From: Anniella stebbinsi
Taxonomy: Eukaryota > Chordata > Lepidosauria > Squamata > Anniellidae
Direction: 5' to 3'
DNA: 64,000 nucleotides
Assembly: GCA_029215795.1 (NCBI GenBank)
Contig: JARDYH010000001.1
Location: forward strand, 9,914,001-9,978,000
Numbering within the stretch: the first letter of the stretch is position 1; each line of letters opens with the position of its first letter. The position numbers and the translations under genes were made by a program. The notes under the pieces are model-generated. The model ran no database searches and was not told the DNA's origin. It worked only from the letters and a program-made list of their open reading frames with translations. Positions 9,905 through 19,761 of this stretch are shown here, one piece after another.

Positions 9905-10585
9905 TAATAATAATAAGAAGAATAAATACATTTATTTATTCATTTCTTACCCGCCTCTCCCTCTGGATCGAGGTGGGGAACATTAAAAGCAAATTATATA
10001 AAATACATAAAACTGATTAAAAACATATAAAAACTAATACATTATTAAAATACCAATAAAACTCTTAAAATTCGACTGGGTAGGCCTGCCGGAAGAGATC
10101 AGTCTTTATAGCTTTCTTAAATTCTGAAAGACTGTTAAGTTGGCGAATCTCTTCCGGCAGGCCATTCCACAGTCTGGGAGCGGCAGAAGAGAAGGTCCTC
10201 TGGGTAACGGTTGTCAGCCTAGTTTTGGCTAACTGAAGTAAGTTCTTCCCAAAGAGGACCTGAGTGTGTGGGGCGGATTGTATGGGGGAAGGCGATCCTG
10301 CAGGTAACCTGGACTCAAACCATGTAGGGCTTTAAAGGTAATGACCAACACTTTGTACTTTGCCCGGAAAGTAATTGGCAGCCAGTGGAGTGATTTTAAA
10401 GCTGGCGTAATATGGTCACCCATAGGTGTACCAGTGTCCAACCTGGCTGCCATATTTTGAACTAGTTGAAGTTTCTGGACTAGGCACAGAGGTAGCCCTA
10501 TGTACAGTGCATTGCAGAAGTCGAGCCTTGAAGTTACCAGTGCATGCACTACCGTCTTTAGGTCTTCCAACTCCAGGAAAGGGCG
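9905..10585 (-). mobile_element. L2-type LINE (subtype a), ORF2 C-terminus and 3' end
   Basis: The complement of 10,229-10,570 encodes a clear L2 reverse-transcriptase tail: VVHALVTSRLDFCNALYIGL, LHWLPITFRAKYKVLVITFK and ALHGLSPGYLQDRLPPYNPP. The 3' UTR carries the complement of CCCGCCTCTCCCTCTGGATC next to a TAA microsatellite at 9905. A 17-bp inverted repeat (10,083-10,099 with 10,147-10,163) lies in the conserved end of the frame. One of the best preserved LINE pieces here, but still 5'-truncated with in-frame damage. Confidence 0.92.
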
Positions 10586-11404
10586 CAGCTGGCATATCAG
10601 CCAAAGCCCTTTAGTTGCATTGTTTTTTTACTAAACTAAAAGCCATAACCAAACTCTTCAGCCTTTTTATCATTGGGAGAGTGCTCCAGCCTGTTGATAA
10701 TTTTGGTTGCCCCCTAATTTGGAAGAACTCAATACTGCTTTAACATTTGGCAGGCAGTGAAGTGCTGTACTGGCAATGAGAGGAAAGATGAAGGGCCCCC
10801 GTCCTCATCATTTGACATCCCATCTGACAATAGCCTATTACATTTCCAATAGATATGCCTGTAAGCAAACAATGATTGACATAAATGAGTGTCTCTCTCT
10901 GACATCAGGCATTTGACATCAAATGGGGAAGGGCAGAGGAGACGTTTTAGGCAAGGCCAAAATATGCAGTATGGAGCGGCTTAAAACCTAACAAGAAATT
11001 AAACAAAGTTGGAGATGTCAGCTTTGACAGAGCTGAATTCTGGTTTCTCATCTGGAAATATAAGGAGTCAATCCAGGCTCCACCTCCTCCACAACAAGAG
11101 GCTTGGACTGAATCCACAATCAGCATAAACAGTGAACGATTCATCTTGTCTCTGATTACTCTGCTCTCAGTGAAAGGTTAAGGCTCACGGAGAAGAGGCG
11201 TTGTTAAGTGCAGCCAGTCAGTACTCTAAAGGAGTTATCCAAAGTGCTGGAGCCTATTCCACAAATGGCACATCACCTTGGATAGCTCGTTCAGAATTCT
11301 AACTGGTTCTGACTGAAATGGAAAGAAGATTTCCTGCCCCTCTGATATTAGAGCCACCAGCCTCCACTGAGTGCAACTGGTCTTAAATACGCACAGTTGA
11401 TAGG
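10586..11404. other. Unique sequence, nothing recognised
   Basis: No repeat ends and no coding motif. Near 10,805-10,925 there is mixed sequence in which TTTGACATC recurs, without clear unit structure. Confidence 0.35.
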
Positions 11405-11485
11405 CTGGTAAACCATCCAGAGAGCTTTAGCTATTGGGCGGTATAGAAATGCAATAAACAAACAAACAAACAAATAAATAAATTG
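11405..11485 (+). mobile_element. L2-type LINE 3' terminal fragment
   Basis: CCAGAGAGCTTTAGCTATTG then GGGCGGTATAGAAATGCAAT runs into a CAAA/TAAA repeat. This is the last 60 bp or so of L2 subtype b. Confidence 0.7.
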
Positions 11486-12882
11486 TATATCTAGTGACAC
11501 ATCAAGCTGAGTACTCTCCACCAGTCATGCACAGTGGACTAAACACAGAAGGCTTATCAGTTCTGCAGTGAGCCACCATAAATTGTTGGAAGGGCGTGCT
11601 TGACTTTGGACATGGGTTCACAAGTTGTTCCAGCCTGTTTTAGGAGGAATGTGCTTTTCTTAGAAAGATGACCATCTCGGCAGCACCTGTTCCATGGGAT
11701 CAACCTAAGTGGTCCTACCTCCACACTGTAAGACGCTATCGTAAAGCCAGAAGAAGTCAGTCATTCTATGTTTGATAGAGACTGGGAAGGGTTGGAGAAG
11801 AACCTTGTAACATTACCAATGTCTATGTATGAGATAGTGAGGGAACCCTTGTCTCTTGGTTACACTGAACTTCTTCAATGTCTGGCCAAAGCACAGAAAA
11901 ACCATAGCATCTCCTCCAGTAGCTCATTAGATTGCTTTCCTGGTATGGTGTTTTCACCAATAGTGGGTTTGCTACTTTTGCAATTCAGATTTGAATCAAC
12001 ATTGTACATTGCATGATTATTATTATTACTATTATTATTCTTCACAGTTGGCTTAATCACACATCATGGTTCCTCATTCAAAAGTGCATTGCTGTATATC
12101 ATATATGGTAGGGATGGACAGAAAGTAGATCTCCAGTTATTTCGGAATCCATGTCCAAGCACTCTTGGCAGGTATTTCAGAGAGTTGAAGTCCAAAACCT
12201 CCTGAGATCTATCTTCTGCCAACCTCTAACATGTGCAATTGGTTTAAGCATTCAACATTTAATTCATCCAATCTCCACTGTCTTTGTAGGTCCTGTGACA
12301 ATATTCCCAAACCTGCTGACTGATCAGGATGCCTATCGGCATGAGCAAATACATTTTGGAACAGGGGCATTCGGAACAAAATAAATAAATAATATTCAAG
12401 GTATCCCTCATTTTATCTGCTCGCCTTTGTTTTTCATTAAAAAAGCAATGCAGCTAGTACTGAAGATTAGAAAACTTTCACTAGGAACTTTCCTATAGGA
12501 CAATTGGACTGGATCAGCAAATTGATCTAAAAGGTCAAGGTTCTTTAGAGCAACGGTATTGGATGTCAGCTGCCCTTTCTTCGTTGCTTACGTTATTTGA
12601 CAATTGCATGACCTCAAAAGTCCAGAGGGAGAGTTGAAGAAAAACAGCAGAGTCAGCCAAAATACTACTACTACTACTACTAATAATAATAATACTAATA
12701 AAAAGCCGTTAAGCAGGAGACAATAACAGCTATTCTTTGCTATTAACAACCTACAATTATGCCAACAGTCCACTGGATGACAGTGTTTCTTAGAAGATTT
12801 ATGGCTTCCAGGGCAATTTTAATGCTGCACCTTGGAATCTTTTAAGAGCAACAATTGAAACCACAACAACCACAACAACATA
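11486..12882. other. Unique sequence with small TNN repeats
   Basis: Contains short TTA/CTA trinucleotide tracts near 12,016-12,040 and 12,663-12,700. The stretch from 12,106 starts TAGGGATGGACAGAAAG, which resembles the terminus of another common DNA repeat (compare 18,509), but no second end is found. No coding signal. Confidence 0.35.
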
Positions 12883-13202
12883 TAGGCTGACCCTATGAAA
12901 AGGAGGACAGGGCTCATGGAACTTTAAGAGTTGTAGAGCAAAGGGAATTTCAGCCAGTGTCATTTGTGTGCAATTAGTTCCTGGTGAAATTCCCTCTTCA
13001 TCACAACAGTTAAAGTTGCAGGGGCCCTGCCTTCTTTTGTATATGGTCACTCTAGTATAGTGCCTGCAACTTTAACTGCTGTGATGAAGAGGGAATTTCA
13101 CCAGGAACTAATTGCATACAAATGACACTGGCTGAAATTCCCTTTGCTCTACAACTGTTAAAGTTACATGAGCCCTGACTTCTTTTTCATATGGTCAGCC
13201 TA
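12883..13202. mobile_element. MITE-A copy 2 (type I ends)
   Basis: 320 bp, TAGGCTGACC to its complement, 140-bp arms and 40-bp asymmetric centre in forward orientation. Both ends are type I. The flanks are CAA-rich, so a target duplication cannot be read with confidence. Confidence 0.88.
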
Positions 13203-13644
13203 AACAACAACAACTAGGGTGGTGGTGATTATCTGCCTTCTGGATTATCCTCTGAATTTGAAATTGACTGTTTCCATCGTGACATGGTGAATAGGAAACC
13301 CCAGTCCACAAGCAGCCAGGTTCTGGGAATTTGTGTAGTCAGGTGTGCTTTTGAGATAAAGAAACTTGTAGTCATATATAGGGGCAAGGTAGAGAGAGGG
13401 AGGTGTGTTAGAGCTAGGAAGAGGTCAGACCAAACAATTCCATTTTCGTAGTCCAAGTGGATGGATATGAAAGGTCAGAAGCAAATAGAGGCAGACCGCT
13501 GGTAGCAATGAAGTGAGAGAGGACTGTCAGGAGAAGCAAAGAGTAATGAAAAAATGAAAGAACAGACAGATTCACTGAGTCAAACCAATGATCCATCCCA
13601 CCTGGCATTCAGACTTTGTCAGTGGCTAGTCAGGTGTGTGAGGG

Positions 13645-13648
<4 letters not shown>
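13203..13648. other. Unique sequence
   Basis: Nothing recognised on either strand. Confidence 0.35.
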
Positions 13649-13699
<51 letters not shown>

Positions 13700-13720
13700 T
13701 CTCTTTCTCTCTCTCTTCAA
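13649..13720. repeat. (CT)n microsatellite
   Basis: About 45 bp of pure CT followed by CTTT-interrupted units. Confidence 0.95.
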
Positions 13721-13899
13721 AGTCATTGCTTGCCTAGGAAGGGAAAATCTTAGGGAAGGTGGCCAACAGAAAATGATAGCTTTGAAAACAGAGAATTCTT
13801 ATTCTTCCTTCTCTGCGTCTTCTAATCATAGCAGCAGGAAGAAGTTAAAATGTGTCTGAAAACACTTGGAAGTTGGATAATTCAGGCAATCTGGCACAG

Positions 13900-14405
13900 T
13901 CCTCTGAATACTTAAACTCAGCGGGATATGTTTTTGAATGCACTTTTTCTGGCAAAATTGTCCAGATCTGCAGTGGGTTAGGTGCCACAATTATCACAGG
14001 ATCAATGTTAGAGGCAACTGGGTCACCATCTCATCATTTTATATCGGATACCTTTCAGCTCGTTCGGCCTGAGGATGTGAACCAGTTGCTTGGAGGTTTG
14101 TGACATGATACCTACCTTATGAATCCTCGCCCACCATGCGTGCTAAAAGCTGCCGGGGGGACGGACGGACAGAAGATCTTTTAGAATTTAAGACAGCTAT
14201 AAAGACTAGTCTCTTCCGGCAGGCATATCCAGTGGAATTTTAGAATGTTTTTAGGATGTTTTTATGATGTTTCATTGCTATTTTAATAATGTGCACCATG
14301 TTTTAATCAGTTTTATGTATTTTATCATATTTTATATTTACTGCTGTTCCCCGCCTTGATCCAAATGGAGAGGCGGGTAAGAAATAAACTTATTCTTATT
14401 CTTAT
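13900..14405 (+). mobile_element. L2-type LINE, internally deleted
   Basis: The first part translates as a pre-reverse-transcriptase L2 segment (FQLVRPEDVNQLLGGL near 14,056-14,103, then a broken frame reading NPRPPCVLKA). It then jumps to the L2 subtype a 3' end (TCTCTTCCGGCAGGCATATC, CGGGTAAGAAATAAAC, TTCTTA repeats at 14,385-14,404). Most of the reverse-transcriptase domain is therefore missing between about 14,160 and 14,170. The 83-codon open frame at 13,852-14,103 is part of this relic. Confidence 0.7.
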
Positions 14406-14547
14406 TGAGATCTGGAACTCAGAAATGGTGTATGTCTGTGCAGGAAGGTAGATTGCCTTCTGTCCCAGGGAGGGAATTTCATGACCTATACTGAAGAAAT
14501 CTAACTTTGATTTCTTCTCCTTCCTCTACCTCTTCTTCATCCTCTCT

Positions 14548-14652
14548 ACACCTTAGATCAGAGCTGGGGAACGTGTGGCCCTCAAGATGATTGAATTTGC
14601 AGCCCAACAACATCTTTAGGGCCACACGGTCCCCAGCTCTGATCTAAGGTGT
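14548..14652. mobile_element. Very short hAT-type hairpin (MITE-C derivative)
   Basis: 35-bp arms (14,548-14,582 and 14,618-14,652) with one mismatch enclose about 35 nt. The inner part CAGAGCTGGGGAACGTGTGG is the terminus of MITE-C; the loop keeps CCCAACAACATCT from the same family. The outer 11 bases ACACCTTAGAT continue the inverted repeat into what should be flanking DNA. Confidence 0.7.
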
Positions 14653-14659
14653 AAAGCGA

Positions 14660-15319
14660 AGAAGCAGAAGCAGCAGCAGCAGAAGTCTGAAAGGAAAAAT
14701 GGCCTTTCCCCTTAATAATCTGGCAAATGGCCCAAAGCAAAAATCAGAGCCAGGCCAGGTGTTCTTCCTTAGTTTTTGGCAACCTGCTGGTAGGCACTGT
14801 GCCATTGCATTCCTAAATAATGCAGGTGACATCTTTTTTTTGGGGGGGGTTGCATCTCCATTGCCCCAAACCCATAAATGTCTATTCAGAAGCACTACTA
14901 AACATACGGCATTTCTATGGTCCCCACTGGAAAGCATGGCGTCGTTCCTGCTAACAATTTATTTTATTTTTTTATCACCGGGACTTTGGATGACTCTGGC
15001 ATTCTGTATATCAGAGCAGCGTGTGGCACTTCTTTGACCTTTTCAATATTCTGTAATTAGATTGGCTGCTATTCCATTTCCCTTCCTGTTTACAGCCTCG
15101 CCAGCCTCTGGGAAAGGGAAGAATAGCCAGCTGCTCAACATATAAAACTCTTCAAAGGTCAGAGTAGTGCAGCATCAGACGGCAATGAATTAGCTTTCAT
15201 TGGGAGGGTAGGGAAAATGCAAGGCTGCCCAAGAAGGAGTACCAGGAACCCCGACTAAGTTCCTACTTCCACATCCCTGAGCTGAACATCCACAAAGATC
15301 AGTCTCAGGAAAGGCTACT
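14660..15319. other. Unique sequence, part possibly conserved non-coding
   Basis: The part at about 15,020-15,200 (CTTTGACCTTTTCAATATTC, CTGTAATTAGATTGGCTGC, a second CTTCAAAGGTCAGAG) is repeat-free and carries TAAT and paired nuclear-receptor/TCF-like motifs. Offered only as a weak enhancer candidate. The rest shows nothing. Confidence 0.25.
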
Positions 15320-15639
15320 TAAGCTGACCAGATAAAATCCAGGTCAGAGCTCATGTAACTTTAACAGTTGTAGAGAAAAGGGAATTTCAGCCAGTGTCAT
15401 TTGTATGCAATTAGTTCCTGGTGAAATTCCCTCTTCATCACAAAAGTTAAAGTTGCAGGGGTCCTGCCTTCTTTTGTATATGGTCACTCTAGTATAGTGC
15501 CTGCAACTTTAACTGTTGTGATGAAGAGGGAATTTCACCAGGAACTAATTGCATACAAATGACCCTGGCTGAAATTCCCTTTTCTCTACAACTGTTAAAG
15601 TTACATGAGCCCTGACCTGGATTTTATCTGGTCAGCCTA
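15320..15639. mobile_element. MITE-A copy 3 (type II ends)
   Basis: 320 bp, TAAGCTGACC to GGTCAGCCTA, type II ends (AGATAAAATCCAGGTCAG) on both sides, forward centre. AGGCTACT lies immediately left (15,312-15,319) and two bases beyond the right end (15,642-15,649), consistent with an 8-bp duplication. Confidence 0.9.
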
Positions 15640-15662
15640 CCAGGCTACTGTACCATCTAACT

Positions 15663-15958
15663 CAGGGATCAGCAACTCACACCCCATGGGCCACATGGGC
15701 CCTGTGCTTCTGCAACCCACCCACCCCACCTGCCACTGGATCTGCACCATGTTTAGAAGCCAAATGACACTCCAGGAAGCCTTGCTTCCAAACGAGGTAC
15801 ACTGTCCCCATGGGGCTTGTTTTCAAGCAAAATTGCGATGTTCTGCCAATGCTCCAAATTTTGGCAGCAAATTCAACCGGGGGGGGGGGCAGAGGTGTGG
15901 CACCTTATGAGGTCTGGTGGCAATGTGGTCCCTTGACTCCAGGAAGTTGGTCACCCTG
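15663..15958. mobile_element. hAT-type non-autonomous element (family D)
   Basis: Left end CAGGGATCAGCAACTCAC and right end whose complement reads CAGGGTGACCAAC give a hAT-style imperfect TIR around about 296 bp. Flanks ATCTAACT and ATCAAAGT share five of eight bases. It contains a GC-rich interior with a G9 run at about 15,882. No coding capacity. Confidence 0.55.
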
Positions 15959-16508
15959 ATCAAAGTTATCTTATGTAAACATATCTCTCACCCTTCCCCC
16001 CCCCCCCAACATCCTCTAAAATGTTGTTTGGTAGCTACATTACCTGGAACAACAAAGAAAGTAGGAATCAAGACGAAGAGATGGGAGAACCAGGGTCACG
16101 GACATTCTCCAAACTCCACTTCATAGCTTGGTTCATCTCACTCTCATTTGTATTTGGGACCTGCTATTCTTTTTTGTTTGAATGGGAAAAGTGCACATTT
16201 TGAACAGGAAAAGTGCACACTCCATCCCACTGACTCACCGAAAAATACTAGTTTATTATTGTTAAAAATGTGCATATTAAAATATGCATATGAATGCGAT
16301 TGTAAATTCAGGAATGAGTGAGGTTTTTCGGGGGAATGCACTCCTGTTTGGGCATTCGGGGTTGCAAATGGGGCAAATTTGTGAACTGCAATGAAATCCC
16401 CACATTTCTGTAATCAGGAAACTTCTTCTGAAGAGTGCAGCCTAGGATGGCCATGTATCCCACTGTACAAAGGATGAACATCTGTTTGAAGGCCTCCTGT
16501 CTTTCGTA

Positions 16509-16640
16509 GGTGGGAAACATGTGGCCTTCCAGGTGTTTTCGCATACAACTCCCATCTTTCCTCACCAATGACTCTGCTAGTTGGGCTCATGAGAGTTGTA
16601 GGTCAAAACCCCTAGAGGGCCACAACCTGCCTGACTCTGC
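16509..16640. mobile_element. MITE-C copy (hAT-like)
   Basis: Ends TGGGAAACATGTGGCCTTCC and GAGGGCCACAACCTGCC (complement of the left terminus), with the palindromic interior ACAACTCCCAT...GAGAGTTGTAGGTC. Strongly diverged. Confidence 0.65.
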
Positions 16641-16676
16641 TGTATTTGAAGGGAAATCCAGTCCAGGTATGGTTTG

Positions 16677-17295
16677 ATCTCTCACCAAAGACTCCTGAGT
16701 AACCTTAGAAGATATGGAATGAGAAAAGAGGTCTTCTTATGGATCAGTAACTAGTTTATTTGGTATTGGTTTATTTTTGCTATGGTTAGGCCTTTGTAAC
16801 AAAACCACACTGTATAGTCTCTCATTGGTTTGATGTATGATTCTTTGAAGGACAACAGCAGTGTGTTCTTTCTTATTGTTTTTATGGGTGTATGTGTATA
16901 TACTACCTCTCACCAAAGACTCCTAAGTAAACTTTTCAGTTATGGAATAAGAGGAGAGGTCCTCTTATGGAACAGTAACTAGTTAAAAAATAAAAAGCAT
17001 AGAGAAGGAATAAATGGAGGGATGTAAACAGTGAGGTTGCACAGGGATATGTATTGGAACTAACGTTTTTCACCTTATTCATCAGTCATCTGGAATCAGG
17101 AGTGAACAGTGCAATGGCCAGGTTTGCTGATGGCACCAACTTATTTAAGGTGATAAAAACAAAAGGGGAAAGATATCTCCAAACTGGGAGAACAGACATC
17201 CAAATGGCAAATGTGGTTCACTGTAAGCAAGTGTAAAGTGATATATGTTGGGGCAAAAAATCCCAACTTCACATATAAGCTGATGGGATCTGAGC
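16677..17295 (+). mobile_element. CR1/L3-type LINE ORF2 fragment with internal duplication
   Basis: The segment around 17,050-17,235 encodes RT palm sequence (LFISHLESGVNSAMARFADG) with FADG in place of the catalytic FADD and further broken frames. Upstream, a block starting CTCTCACCAAAGACTCCT occurs at 16,678 and again, about 230 bp later, at 16,907; both run about 78 bp to CAGTAACTAGTT. The intervening 150 bp is not repeated. Confidence 0.7.
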
Positions 17296-17299
17296 TAGG

Positions 17300-17694
17300 G
17301 ATGACTGACCAAGAAACGACACGAACCTACCCGTACACTACGATTCACATCTAAGGTCCTCCTCCGGTTGCCTACTCCGAGGGAAGCACGGAGGGTGGCA
17401 ATAAGGGAGAGGGCCTTTTCAGCCCTACAATTGTGGAATGATCTCCCCGACGAGTCTCGCCTGGTGCCAACATTGTTATCTTCTTCTTCTCCCAGGCATT
17501 TAACAGCATATGTTGAGGATTTTGTTGTTGTTGTTTGAACCAGAATAGTTGTTTTTAAATGGATATTGTATTTATAACCTGTTTTTATGCTCTTTATGGT
17601 TTTAAATTTTGTATATCAGTTTTTTAATGTTCAGTGTTTTTAATTTTTGTAAACCACCCAGAAAGCTTCGGCTATGGGGTGGTATATAAATGCA

Positions 17695-17736
<42 letters not shown>
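17300..17736 (+). mobile_element. L2-type LINE (subtype b), 3' end
   Basis: Begins within the ORF2 tail (CGAACCTACCCGTACACTAC, GGTTGCCTACTCCGAGGGAA, GAGAGGGCCTTTTCAGC). It ends with AGAAAGCTTCGGCTATGGGG and a pure (AAT)n run at 17,696-17,733. Adjacent to a CR1/L3 piece upstream; the junction near 17,297 lacks a clear duplication. Confidence 0.85.
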
Positions 17737-17739
17737 ATC

Positions 17740-18629
17740 TTAGGGTAGTGATAGATAGCTTGATGAAAATGTTGGCCCAGTGGACAACTGCTCTGGAGAA
17801 GGCAAATTCCATAATTAGGAAAGGAATCGGAAACACTTGACATTCAAAGATAACTGCAAACTGCGGCAAGGCTAAAGATATGATTTTGCATTCTGTTTTT
17901 GCTCCTAGTGATAATGAATATGGAGATACTTCCCTCCCATCTTTTATAAAATGCCAAGAAACTGCTGCAAGGCATTCTGTGTGCTTTCACTGTATGTGTG
18001 TGTGTGTTTTCCTTAACTTTATCATAAATGTCTTTATTTAGTTGTTCAGAGACTATTTAACTAAAAGCACCAGATTTGGGGGAACAGATGTCAGAAATTA
18101 TCAAGGTCATCAAAAGCTGAGTATGTATAAAAACAACCGAGAGGTACATTTATAGATAATAGCTGCACTTCAATCCCCCCCCACCACCGTATTGTGTCCA
18201 TTAGGGATTTCTTTGAGCTCTGTAAATGTTTTATAAATATGTTCAGGAGCACACTTGAGCAATTTTTGACAGCAAATGGTATCTAAGTGGAAATAGAGAG
18301 AGCTAATTAGTCAAGTGATGGTGTCAGAAATGAATCTGAGTAGGGCAGGCGTCAGGAGTTGACACAGCTGGGCATCTGCTAAGGCCCTCACCCCTGCAGT
18401 TCTTACAGCCTCTTGGCTGGTGATGGTGGCAGCAGAGAAATGCTCTTTGTGTTTGGGGTCCACCATAGAAATAACCTGCATCATGGATGTTCTTACACTC
18501 CTTGGTCCTAGGGATGGACAAATCTGTCAATTTGGGTTGCTCTGAATTTCTTATTTTTCTGTTTGTTTTGAACTCTGCATGAAAATCCGGATGCATTCCT
18601 AAGAAACACATTTTTGTATGCCTAATTGC
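17740..18629. other. Unique sequence with a short TG run
   Basis: (TG)n at about 17,993-18,006. From 18,509 TAGGGATGGACAAATCTG begins a stretch with CTCTGAATTTCTTATTTTTC that resembles a common squamate repeat terminus (compare 12,112), but boundaries cannot be set. No genes. Confidence 0.35.
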
Positions 18630-19075
18630 CAGAGGGTGTAGTGTTTAGAGCGTTAGATTGAGATACAGGAAATCTGGGTTCTAGTTTCCGCTCAACCATG
18701 AAGCTTACTGAGTGACTTTCAGCCAGTCATTGGCTGGTTTCGGATGACACATTAGGGAACGTGGGGGGGGGGGGGTTTGCGGCAAAGAAACTGTCAGTTG
18801 TGTTGCTTGTTGTGTCGTGTGGAGGGTTACCCGCCACTCACACACAACTGATGGTACCCTATCCCACCGGAATAAGCAACTGAGATAAACAACGGGCTTG
18901 CACGTTGTTTAGCTGGAAGCCTGTTGTTTAAAGTGTCGTCCAAAATGAACCACTGACTCTCAGCCTAACCTACCTTGCACGGTTTTGGGGAGGATAAAAT
19001 ACAGATGAGGAGGAACATATAAGCCCCTCTGGATTATTTGGAGTGGGGGAAAGCATTATATAACTGTAATAATAC
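18630..19075 (+). mobile_element. tRNA-derived SINE (S1) interrupted by a DNA element
   Basis: Head near 18,630-18,700 with B-box-like TGGGTTCTAGTTTCC, body CATGAAGCTTACTGAGTGAC. It resumes after the insertion at ACTCTCAGCCTAACCTACCT (18,956) and runs to TGTAATAATACATTTAAAAG. The break falls at the conserved CAGTCACTGACTCTCAG position of the SINE. Confidence 0.75.
18736..18950. mobile_element. DNA element inserted in the SINE
   Basis: 215 bp bounded by related inverted ends (GGTTTCGGATGACAC left; complement of the right end GTTCATTTTGGACGACAC). Flanked by CATTGGCT and CACTGACT, an 8-bp duplication with two differences. Contains a G12 run and a GTTGTTTA-rich interior. No coding frame. hAT-like by duplication length. 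Confidence 0.6.
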
Positions 19076-19509
19076 ATTTAAAAGTTTTTAAAGAAGACAA
19101 TTTGTAGTTGCAGATATTAGCATCCATGCAGTAAGTTTGCAAATATTATCTTCATAACCACCAAAACGGTTAATTGAATATACAATGTATAGCAGTTGCT
19201 CAGATCAGCCTATCACCATTTCCTGCTGCCCTTGTTTTTGAATGGGAAACATGTTCAATTGTGCATAAAGATACACGTACAATGGTGTGTGACATACATT
19301 TAGATCTGCTTTGAAAAATATGTATGTCTGCCGTTGTGGCTAAGTGTACTGAATGCTTAATGCTGGCTTGCAGGAAGATGGAAATATCAGTGAAGAAAAA
19401 GAGACAGGTTTTCCTAAAAGGATTTTAGTCCAAGGATATGACATTCAGTCAGACGTGAGGCATAGCAACCTTTTGGTTAATGCGTTCAAATCTATTGCAT
19501 GAGCCTTAC
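19076..19509. other. Unique sequence
   Basis: No repeat family or coding motif recognised. Confidence 0.35.
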
Positions 19510-19761
19510 TTTATTTTATTTTATTATTTTATTTATTATTGCATTTATATCCCATCTTTTTTCCTCCAAGGAACCCAAGGCGGTGTACATAATCCTCCTT
19601 ATCTCCATTTTATCCTCACAACAACAACCCTGTGAGGTAGGTTCGGCTGAGAGTCTGTGATTGGCCCATAGTCACCCAGTGGGTTTCCATGGCTGAGTAG
19701 GGACTAGAACCCGGATCTCCCAACTCCCAGTTCAACACTTTAGCCACTACACCACACTGCC
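19510..19761 (-). mobile_element. tRNA-derived SINE (S1), near full length
   Basis: On the minus strand the head GGCAGTGTGGTGTAGTGGCT leads to a B box, GGGTTCTAGTCCC, then the conserved body and an A/T-rich (AAAT/AAAAT) tail at 19,510-19,550. Among the most complete S1 copies here. Confidence 0.85.

Noticed and set aside
10229..10570. 113-codon minus-strand open frame as a host gene
   Set aside because: It is the C-terminus of an L2-type reverse transcriptase.
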